Shown here: positions 1 to 5,535 of the stretch, one piece after another
Layout of the letters: every line of letters starts with the position of its first letter
How positions within the stretch are numbered: position 1 is the first letter of the stretch
DNA from: Pyrinomonadaceae bacterium
GTDB lineage: Bacteria; Acidobacteriota; Blastocatellia; Pyrinomonadales; Pyrinomonadaceae
Length of the DNA stretch: 6,575 nucleotides
Assembly (NCBI GenBank): GCA_013695245.1
Contig: JACDAW010000462.1
Coordinates: forward strand, 1-6,575
Direction: 5' to 3'
The notes under the pieces: model-generated
Seen by the model: the letters and a program-made list of their open reading frames with translations, nothing else
What the model was told of the DNA's origin: nothing
Database searches by the model: none
Program-made: the position numbers and the translations under genes

Positions 1-203
1 CTACCTAGTATTCCTAACTCCTTGAAACGACAGCAAGTTACGGCATTTCAGCAGAAGCTTTGACGTTTCTCTTCCAGTTTTTTGCGTGTCACTATGCACC
101 AAAAGAAATAACGCCTCGCGCAGAGCGTGCCTTTTAGACGCGCCTATAATATATGTATTACTTACGAAAACGCGAATTGATAAGAGAGTTGATGTGCGGT
201 TGA
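1..203. other. non-coding region downstream of the VWA gene
   Basis: No supportable gene on either strand. It is visibly more AT-rich than the coding part. Apart from the weak hairpin at 101-127 it has an isolated TATAAT (145-150) without a matching -35, and an AAGGAG on the minus strand at 18-23 with no start codon within reach before the window edge. Confidence 0.5.
101..127 (-). terminator. weak candidate Rho-independent terminator after the VWA gene
   Basis: On the minus strand, CGCTC pairs with GAGGCG (one bulge) around a 5-nt loop, followed by TTATTTCTTTT. It lies about 77 nt past the VWA stop. The stem is only 5 bp and the T-tract is interrupted, so it is a weak call. Confidence 0.3.
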
Positions 204-1313
204 CTACTGCTTTGTGTAGTATCCGGCGCGGGTGACGGCGCGTAAGTCGGCGCGGGTGGTGCGAACGCTGACGCGGCGAAACTTGCCGTTGCGGTTTTTA
301 TCAAGCGGCGAATAATAGAGCGCATATTGATGACGCAGTTCGTCGGCGACCTCACGGTAAACTTGATCGAGCTGTGTGAAACTCTGTGGTTTATAGAAGC
401 GCCCGCCCGTCGCGTCGGTGAGAATTTCAAGATTGCGTTCGCTCAGATCGAGCACATGCAGCGCTTGACGCAGATCATCAATGCGAAGTTCGTTGAAGCG
501 CGCAACCGAAACGGAAGCATTGAGAAGCGTCTGGAGTTCCGTCTTCTTTTTAACACGCTCGATCTCGGTGTTGCCGATCACATAAAGTGTCGCTTGCGCG
601 TCGAGCAGCGAGCGGAACACGGTGTTAAGTGTCGCGCGTCCACGCCCGCTATCAATGCCGTCGGTTAAAACGACGATGGCATGTCGCCGCGATGCGCCGG
701 AGAATTGTTCGCGCGCGGCAAGCGATAGAGCGTCGTTGAAGCGCGTGAAAACGCCGGGCGTGATGCGCCTGAGAGCGCGCTCAAGTTGCAGGCGATTCTG
801 CGTCCAATCGAGCAGCAATTCGATGCGGTCGTCAAACTTAATCAAACTCACGCGATCTTCGGGCGCGAGCCTTGCGGCAAACTCTAAAGCCGCGCGTCGG
901 AAGTCATCGAGGTTTGAGGCCGCGCTCGATGAAGAATCAATCATTAACACGACATCCACGGGAACTTGCCTGAGCGCGAGATCGCTCAACGGCTGTTCGC
1001 GTCCGTCTTCATAAACTCTAAAGTCTTCGCGCTTGAGCGAAGTAACGAGTTGTCCGCGCGCGTCGCGCACCGTGACGGGCAGCAACACCTCGCTCGTGGT
1101 CACCGAGATCACATCATCTTCGTCAACTTCGATTGGATGATTCTGCGCCGGAGAAACTATCGGCGGCTGAGGCGGCGGTGGCGGTGGCGGCAAATCATTT
1201 ATGCGTTGCGCGGAGACTATCAACGAGTAGCACAGACATAACGCAAAAAGCAGGCACGCACTAAACACATGCTGCGAGATGTTGCTATTCATTACTTTAA
1301 ACGAGCAAGGCAT
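204..1313 (-). CDS. secreted VWA domain protein, VWFA-related acidobacterial family
   Basis: About 369 residues from ATG 1313. The hydrophobic stretch FSACLLFALCLCYSLIVSA followed by Q marks a signal peptide with a likely VSA|Q cut. A run of seven prolines follows (42-48). Residues about 68-116 form a beta-rich segment with VRDARGQLVTSLKREDFRVY, and then comes a von Willebrand A domain (about 118-290). Its metal-ion-dependent adhesion site looks intact: D126-S-S128-S-S130, T190 in FTRFNDAL, and D218 in VVLTDGID. The C-terminus (about 325-369), with HQYALYYSPLDKNRNGKFRR and a final GYYTKQ, is typical of the VWFA-related acidobacterial family. VWA domains bind protein ligands through Mg2+/Mn2+, so adhesion or complex assembly is likely, with the actual ligand unknown. 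The start is uncertain: ATG 1292 gives a tighter signal peptide, while GTG 1370 or ATG 1367 would overlap the previous gene and put about 34 residues before the signal core. No option has a convincing Shine-Dalgarno. Confidence 0.9.
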   Translation of the reverse strand: MPCSFKVMNSNISQHVFSACLLFALCLCYSLIVSAQRINDLPPPPPPPQPPIVSPAQNHPIEVDEDDVISVTTSEVLLPVTVRDARGQLVTSLKREDFRVYEDGREQPLSDLALRQVPVDVVLMIDSSSSAASNLDDFRRAALEFAARLAPEDRVSLIKFDDRIELLLDWTQNRLQLERALRRITPGVFTRFNDALSLAAREQFSGASRRHAIVVLTDGIDSGRGRATLNTVFRSLLDAQATLYVIGNTEIERVKKKTELQTLLNASVSVARFNELRIDDLRQALHVLDLSERNLEILTDATGGRFYKPQSFTQLDQVYREVADELRHQYALYYSPLDKNRNGKFRRVSVRTTRADLRAVTRAGYYTKQ

Positions 1314-1323
1314 CAATGAAGAT

Positions 1324-2103
1324 TTAATTTCCTGAAGAAGCGGAGGCGTTGCTATGCTGCTGCTCATCACCGCCCATCGCCTCTTTCATAGCGAGAATCA
1401 CTTTCTCGCTGACGCGACGACGACGTAGCTCCGCGAGCTTCGCGGCAGATAAATTGAAAGCAGCCGGTGATGATTCGATGCGACGAATGATCGTGCCTTC
1501 GGAGAAACCGGCGTCGATCATTTCGATGACGCTTTCATTCGTGAGCGTCGGCGTGCGTTCAAGCTTCGGCTCCTCTCCGCCCTCAACCGGCGGACGCACG
1601 ATGCGCACGGTGGCGCTGCCCGATGTTTGCGTGTCGCCGCTCGCGCCACCGTTCATGCCGCGTCCGCGTGTGCGCTCCCGCGAACTGCCGCCCGAACCAA
1701 AAATACCTGTCTCCGCTTCGCCGCCCCCGCCGTTCGGACGATTCGCTCGCGCATCTTCACCGTCAAAAAGCCCGTCGTCGTTCCAATCATCGCTGCCCGC
1801 TTCGGTTGAACTTGTGCGCGCGATCATCGCTAAGATGATCCGCTCGCTAACGCCGTTTCGTTTGAGTTGGACGAGCGCGTCGGGCGAAAGATCAAAGTGG
1901 GCGGGGCGCGTGCGGATGATCGCCGCCACAGTTTTTTCGCTAAACCGCGCGCGCACTAACTTGACGACGGAAGCATTAGTCAACATTTCTTCCGACGACT
2001 GCCCGCTTCCCTGTCCTAGCGCGAAGTTATAATTGACTGCTCCGCACATAAACGCAGCAATCGCAAATGAAAGAAGACTCGCTCGCACACTTCGACCGGC
2101 CAT
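1324..2103 (-). CDS. exported protein with two 54-residue repeats and a calcium-loop-like linker
   Basis: A 259-residue protein of unrecognised function. A signal peptide is clear (MAGRSVR, hydrophobic 9-29, likely cut after ALG). Residues 41-94 and 187-240 are two gap-free copies of one module, 26 of 54 positions identical. Both open with LTN and contain an FSE..T turn, an F.LS....L..L segment and a VSE..ILAM end. The look is helical, with alternating hydrophobic positions. Similar 'LTN..V..LV.AG.SE..I...I' modules recur in acidobacterial exported proteins from memory, but I cannot name a Pfam entry. The linker between them (about 97-186) is Gly/Ser/Arg-rich and disordered-looking, except for residues 106-117 (DWNDDGLFDGED), which match an EF-hand/dockerin-type Ca2+ loop. 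The ATG at 2103 is preceded by AAGGAAGAG overlapping the previous stop. The position between a transglycosylase and a VWA protein suggests an envelope or surface role. This is not an enzyme that I can recognise. Confidence 0.8.
   Translation of the reverse strand: MAGRSVRASLLSFAIAAFMCGAVNYNFALGQGSGQSSEEMLTNASVVKLVRARFSEKTVAAIIRTRPAHFDLSPDALVQLKRNGVSERIILAMIARTSSTEAGSDDWNDDGLFDGEDARANRPNGGGGEAETGIFGSGGSSRERTRGRGMNGGASGDTQTSGSATVRIVRPPVEGGEEPKLERTPTLTNESVIEMIDAGFSEGTIIRRIESSPAAFNLSAAKLAELRRRRVSEKVILAMKEAMGGDEQQHSNASASSGN
1384..1545 (-). repeat. 54-residue protein module, copy 2
   Basis: Encodes residues 187-240 of the exported repeat protein, the partner of the copy at 1822-1983. It carries IDAGFSEGTI where copy 1 has VRARFSEKTV, so the copies have diverged well beyond a recent duplication. 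Confidence 0.8.
1822..1983 (-). repeat. 54-residue protein module, copy 1
   Basis: Encodes residues 41-94 of the exported repeat protein. It aligns without gaps to the second copy, 26 of 54 residues identical, including LTN, FSE, F.LS, VSE and ILAM blocks. Confidence 0.8.
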
Positions 2104-2111
2104 TTTGTGTT

Positions 2112-2120
2112 CTCTTCCTT
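2112..2120 (-). promoter_or_regulatory. ribosome binding site of the repeat-protein gene
   Basis: AAGGAAGAG lies 8 nt before ATG 2103, and its first A is the last base of the TAA stop of the transglycosylase gene. This gives a compact stop/RBS/start junction. Confidence 0.6.
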
Positions 2121-3124
2121 TAACGTTGTGCTGTCGCCGCTACCACCGCCATCGTGCTTGTGCTATTTTCCACAACTCTCGCGGACGAAGTATTCTGCCC
2201 GTAGCGTGCGCTGATGCGTCGCACGTAGTTGCGCGTTTCGCGGTATGGCGGAACGCGATGACCGTATTTCATCACCGCGCCTTCCCCGGCATTATAACTC
2301 GCCAGCACGAGTTCGACGCGATTATTAAAGCGCCCAAGCAAATCCTTGAGATAACGCGTGCCGCCCATAATGTTTTGCGCCGGATCAAGCCCGCTCCGCA
2401 CGCCAAAACGCGCCGCCGTTCCCGGCATGAGTTGCATCAACCCAAGCGCGCCCTTCGGACTCACGACGCGCGGGTTGAAATGCGATTCCTGCTCCATCAC
2501 GCAGAAGATGAGATACGGATCGACGTTGTAACGCTCGCCGTTCGAGCGAATCAAACGATCAATATGCGCGCTGCCCGTGCTCCAACCGCGCACCGCTCTT
2601 CTGCTCCCGACGCGCGCCGTCTCAGACGCAACTTCAACGCCTGCCTCCCGCTCAATGCGCGCTACGCGCGAACGCTCAAGAAACATCGAAAGCGAACCGC
2701 GACGATACCAGACTCCTTCACTCGTTTCGCTTGCCTCATCCGCTTCGACGCGCGCCCCGCCAACGAGATGAATCCACACGGGCTGTGCGCTGCTTGCCTC
2801 AACTTGTTCGGCGTTTTCAATGTTCACAATCCGCGCGTGCGGCGCGCCTCGGCGTCCGGCACTCTCTTCCGTCGGCTTCGGGCGGTTGATAGATTTCACG
2901 CGCGCCCGATCAAGCAAATGCGTCACGCCGCCGCACCTGTACCACACGCCTTGCGCGTCTTCCCAAGCTTCATCAGCCGCGATCACGCTGCCGTCCGTTA
3001 AACGCACTTCGTCGGCAAATGTAATTTGCGACGCGCTGATGAGAAGCATCACGAGGATGAAAACTTGCGTTGTGAATAGATAGATGTTTCTGTTTCGTAG
3101 TTCAAAGTTGTAGGGGATCGACAT
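2120..3124 (-). CDS. exported SLT-family lytic transglycosylase with duplicated N-terminal module
   Basis: A 334-residue protein with a signal peptide (hydrophobic core about 15-35, likely cut near TFA|DE at 37/38). The C-terminal half (about 186-310) is a goose-lysozyme-like SLT domain. Visible motifs are MEQESHFNPRVVSPKGALGL with catalytic Glu213, followed directly by MQLMPGTAARFG, then the LASYNAGEGAV loop (274-284) and PYRETRNYVRRI (293-304). Such enzymes cleave the MurNAc-GlcNAc bond of peptidoglycan to give 1,6-anhydro ends, and they accompany envelope-spanning secretion and pilus machines. The N-terminal half carries two copies of a 42-residue module (40-81 and 118-159), 19 of 42 positions identical, each with a GVWYR core and an ending like RARVKSI or RSRVARI. 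This module may bind the wall or a partner. The ATG at 3124 lies inside the preceding gene and has GGAG 7 nt upstream, so translational coupling is likely. Confidence 0.93.
   Translation of the reverse strand: MSIPYNFELRNRNIYLFTTQVFILVMLLISASQITFADEVRLTDGSVIAADEAWEDAQGVWYRCGGVTHLLDRARVKSINRPKPTEESAGRRGAPHARIVNIENAEQVEASSAQPVWIHLVGGARVEADEASETSEGVWYRRGSLSMFLERSRVARIEREAGVEVASETARVGSRRAVRGWSTGSAHIDRLIRSNGERYNVDPYLIFCVMEQESHFNPRVVSPKGALGLMQLMPGTAARFGVRSGLDPAQNIMGGTRYLKDLLGRFNNRVELVLASYNAGEGAVMKYGHRVPPYRETRNYVRRISARYGQNTSSARVVENSTSTMAVVAATAQR
2648..2773 (-). repeat. 42-residue N-terminal module of the transglycosylase, copy 2
   Basis: Encodes residues 118-159, separated from copy 1 by a 36-residue linker and from the catalytic domain by about 26 residues. 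The predicted fold is a short beta-rich unit, by the alternating pattern; this is an inference. Confidence 0.7.
2882..3007 (-). repeat. 42-residue N-terminal module of the transglycosylase, copy 1
   Basis: Encodes residues 40-81. It shares ADEA, GVWYR and R.RV..I.R positions with the second copy; 19 of 42 residues are identical with no gaps. Confidence 0.7.
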
Positions 3125-4469
3125 GGGTTTGCTCCGTCGCTATGCGCGACTGTTCCTTAGGGGTGAAATTGTGCGCCGCTCCGAAGTAGTTGCGCCAAGC
3201 TTTGTCAACGATTTTGGGGATGATCTCTAAGTCTCTATTTTCAAAAAGGCAGATGTCTGTGATGCGTTCCAACAGGTCACGCGGCTCGCAGGCTTTCATC
3301 TGGCGTTGTTCGATCATGTAGTTGTTGAGAATGTGATCGAGCGATTCGCGCGAAGCATTCATGCCGCGCACATAGGCTGCGCGTTTGAAAATCTCGACAT
3401 AGACGGACGGCGTCGGCGGCTCAACCCGCGCGCGATAACCCATGCGCCGAAGGAACGCTTCGTCCACCAAATCTTTTTCGTCGAGGTTCGTTGCAAAGAT
3501 GATTAATTGCTCAAACGGCACTTCGAGCTTCTTACCCGTCGCAAGCGTGAGGTAATCAACGCGCCGCTCAAGCGGCACGATCCAGCGATTCAGTAATTCG
3601 TGCGGCGCGACTCTCTGGCGTCCGAAGTCGTCAATGACGAGCGTACCGCCGTTCGATTTCATTTGAAACGGAGCTTCATAGAACTTGGCCGTCTCGCTCC
3701 ACTGCAAATCCGTATCGTCGAGCGTAAGTTCGCCACCGACGACGATGAGCGGGCGGCGAATGGCGACCCAGCGCGTATCATGCTCGCCCGCAGCATTAAC
3801 TTCGGAGACGATGTTGTGATTATGCGCGTCATAGACGCGGATGATCTGATTGTCAACTTCGATGGCGTAAGGAATCCAGATCACTCCGTCGAGCGCGTTG
3901 TTGACTCGTTCGGCGATGGAAGTTTTTCCGGTTCCGGGCGGGCCCGTAAGAAAAAGTGAACGACGCGAATTAACGACGCAGCCGAGCGTCTCCAGCAGCG
4001 AATCCGGCAGCACGAGATCGCGCATCGCGGCGCGCATCGTCTCCATCGAAGCACGCGTCGTGGGCACGGCTTGCAGGCGCATCATGTGATTATAATCGGC
4101 GAGCGAGACGGGCGCTGCGCCGGTGTAACCGCAAGCGTTAAGCGAATTCTTTACGCGCTCCCAACCGCGTTCGAGCATTGCATAGCGCGTCGCGCCCATT
4201 GCAGCTTGGAGGCGCACTTCGATCAACTTCTCGCGGTAAAGTCGCTGCAACAATTCTTCGGCGAGCGTGCGCGGCAAGTGCATTCGCTCGGCGATAAGCG
4301 CCGTAGTCGGCTCGGAAAGAATGGAGACGTGCTTTAAGGCGAGGTCGCACAGAAAACTTTCCGACACGTCTGTCTCTTGCAAACTTTCGGGCGCGGGCGG
4401 CTTAAAGTCGGTAAGCGGTTCGCCCATCGTTTTCGCTTCGGAGAATAATTCTGTCGCAGCATGTGGCAT
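3102..4469 (-). CDS. AAA+ family ATPase with N-terminal winged-helix-like region
   Basis: A 455-residue protein with no signal peptide, predicted cytoplasmic. Residues about 38-110 look like a winged helix: a helix-rich part (LIAERMHLPRTLAEELLQRL), then IEVRLQAAMGATRYAMLERG, resembling a wing. The AAA+ core has Walker A GPPGTGKT (176-183), Walker B TLVIDDFG (276-283), a sensor-1-like ATNLDEKD with N328, and a probable arginine finger in EAFLRRMGYR (R341/R342). Odd points are the second Walker B acidic residue, which is Asp (D281) rather than the usual Glu, and roughly 95 residues between Walker A and B, more than in a minimal AAA+ fold. The substrate is unknown; similar ATPases are usually annotated only as 'AAA family ATPase'. 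Placement after TadC and TPR genes suggests a role in assembly or regulation, which is an inference. The frame can open at TTG 4484, but that codon abuts the AAGGAA binding site, so ATG 4469 is preferred. The last 23 nt overlap the next gene. Confidence 0.88.
   Translation of the reverse strand: MPHAATELFSEAKTMGEPLTDFKPPAPESLQETDVSESFLCDLALKHVSILSEPTTALIAERMHLPRTLAEELLQRLYREKLIEVRLQAAMGATRYAMLERGWERVKNSLNACGYTGAAPVSLADYNHMMRLQAVPTTRASMETMRAAMRDLVLPDSLLETLGCVVNSRRSLFLTGPPGTGKTSIAERVNNALDGVIWIPYAIEVDNQIIRVYDAHNHNIVSEVNAAGEHDTRWVAIRRPLIVVGGELTLDDTDLQWSETAKFYEAPFQMKSNGGTLVIDDFGRQRVAPHELLNRWIVPLERRVDYLTLATGKKLEVPFEQLIIFATNLDEKDLVDEAFLRRMGYRARVEPPTPSVYVEIFKRAAYVRGMNASRESLDHILNNYMIEQRQMKACEPRDLLERITDICLFENRDLEIIPKIVDKAWRNYFGAAHNFTPKEQSRIATEQTHVDPLQL
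3132..3135 (-). promoter_or_regulatory. ribosome binding site of the transglycosylase inside the ATPase gene
   Basis: GGAG sits 7 nt before ATG 3124, within the coding sequence of the ATPase. It supports this start and the 23-nt gene overlap. Confidence 0.65.
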
Positions 4470-4475
4470 CGCGTG

Positions 4476-4481
4476 TTCCTT
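4476..4481 (-). promoter_or_regulatory. ribosome binding site deciding the AAA+ ATPase start
   Basis: AAGGAA lies 6 nt before ATG 4469. The possible TTG start at 4484 directly abuts this site, so the site supports the shorter 455-residue protein. Confidence 0.7.
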
Positions 4482-4532
4482 CAAATTAGCTCAAGAGGTG
4501 TGCGCTTCTCTCGATGCGCGGGTGATCGTAAT

Positions 4533-5519
4533 TTAATTATTGTTTCTTCTCGCAGCCGTTTCGTTTGAGACGGAGGCGAGGGCTTGGCGCGCGGTTTCGG
4601 CTTCTGCGTCGCGCCCCGTTTGTTTGTAGAGATCAACAAGATGGCGGAGCACAAAGTTTGAGTTCGGTTGCAGCCGACGAGCCGCTTCATATTGCGTGAT
4701 CGCGTCCGAGCTTTGACCTGTGCGTTCAAACAAAGCGGCCATGTTGAGTCGTCCCGTTAATTCGCCGTTTGCTTTGGCGAAGTTGCGAAGCGCATCGTCA
4801 AATTTGCCGAGACGAAACTGCGCGAGCGCAAGGTTGTTTAAGACACGTTCATCGCGCGGCGCAAGTCGCGCGGCGCGTTTCAGACGGTCAACGGCGCGGC
4901 GATAGTTGCCGTTCAAGTAAAGCGAGTAACCAAGATTGTTGAGCGTTTCGACATCCTCCGGCGCGGCGTCAAGCGCGTGCGAATATGAATCTTTCGCGCG
5001 CTCGCTTAAACCTTTGCGGTCATAAGCGACGCCGAGCAAGTTGTGCGCTTCCTTCAAACGCGGATCAAGCGACGTGGCGCGCGAAAGTTCCCGGATCGCT
5101 TCGTTGAGACGATCCTTTGACAGCAACTCGCGCCCGCGTTCGAGATGATCGCGCGCCGTACCATTGCTTGAATCGCCCGCCGCTTCGTCTTCACGCGACC
5201 GAACGTCTTCGATGCGCGCCACGCCTGCGCTCTCGAATCGCGCCACGTCGCGTTCGTTCAGGCGCTCAACTTTCCCTTCCCTTTTCCCGCCGCCAAAGAT
5301 TCTTCCAATAGCGCGGAACGGTGATTTGAGAACGCGCGCAAACCGATTGCCGCGCTTCTCTCCCTTCTCTGTGCCCGTCTGAGAACCACTCGCGGCGACA
5401 ACGTTGGCCGCATCGTCGCCGTCTACCTCGTTAGTCTGCGCGCTATGGAAAAGCGCGATGGTCGAGGCGAGAAGAAATGCGATCAGGCAACAGATGAACT
5501 TGGTGCGTTTGCTGCGCAT
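4533..5519 (-). CDS. exported tetratricopeptide repeat protein, TadD-like by position
   Basis: A 328-residue protein with a signal peptide or N-terminal anchor (basic MRSKRTK, hydrophobic core about 8-24). Next come a charged low-complexity linker and a basic amphipathic-looking stretch around residues 60-83 (FARVLKSPFRAIGRIFGGGK). About six TPR units fill residues 121-316: 121-154, 155-188, 189-222, a shortened one at 223-252, 254-286 and 287-316. Signature positions are visible, such as AHNLLGVAYDRKG and LNNLGYSLYLNGNY, with P closing most repeats (LDPR, AAPED, LAPRD, LQPN). TPR arrays bind partner proteins. In Tad loci the TPR protein after tadC is TadD, a factor needed for pilus assembly, and position suggests the same job here. 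Homology to TadD itself cannot be claimed, because TPRs are too general. The ATG at 5519 has an AAGGAG 9 nt upstream. The C-terminus ends in an Arg/Asn-rich tail. Confidence 0.88.
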   Translation of the reverse strand: MRSKRTKFICCLIAFLLASTIALFHSAQTNEVDGDDAANVVAASGSQTGTEKGEKRGNRFARVLKSPFRAIGRIFGGGKREGKVERLNERDVARFESAGVARIEDVRSREDEAAGDSSNGTARDHLERGRELLSKDRLNEAIRELSRATSLDPRLKEAHNLLGVAYDRKGLSERAKDSYSHALDAAPEDVETLNNLGYSLYLNGNYRRAVDRLKRAARLAPRDERVLNNLALAQFRLGKFDDALRNFAKANGELTGRLNMAALFERTGQSSDAITQYEAARRLQPNSNFVLRHLVDLYKQTGRDAEAETARQALASVSNETAARRNNN

Positions 5520-5528
5520 GAGAATTTG

Positions 5529-5534
5529 CTCCTT
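5529..5534 (-). promoter_or_regulatory. ribosome binding site of the TPR gene, overlapping the tadC stop
   Basis: AAGGAG on the minus strand, 9 nt before ATG 5519. It overlaps the second of two in-frame TAA codons ending tadC (TAATAAGGAG), an arrangement that favours coupled translation. Confidence 0.75.
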
Positions 5535-5535
5535 A

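Noticed and set aside
1..99. Minus-strand GTG-initiated frame of about 32 codons
   Set aside because: No binding site, no recognisable product, ends exactly at the window edge by chance; better treated as non-coding.
145..150. TATAAT as a promoter -10 box
   Set aside because: No -35-like hexamer at suitable spacing on the plus strand and no gene for it to serve, as downstream plus-strand sequence is antisense to the VWA gene.
203..220. Short hairpin ACTAC/GTAGT at the VWA stop codon as a terminator
   Set aside because: Only 5 bp, overlaps the stop codon and has no T-tract behind it.
1349..2032. Plus-strand open frame (227 codons) opposite the repeat-protein gene
   Set aside because: The minus-strand frame has a signal peptide, internal repeats and an RBS; this one is Ser/Arg/Pro-rich without features.
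2033..3001. Long open frame on the plus strand (322 codons) opposite the transglycosylase gene
   Set aside because: It is antisense to a clear SLT enzyme, is Arg/Ala/His-rich with no domain, and has no ribosome binding site. It is a by-product of GC-rich codon use.
204..4469. AAA+ ATPase and VWA protein as a MoxR-VWA type chaperone pair
   Set aside because: Such pairs act together in the cytoplasm. Here the VWA protein has a signal peptide, and the genes are separated by two others, so direct contact is unlikely.
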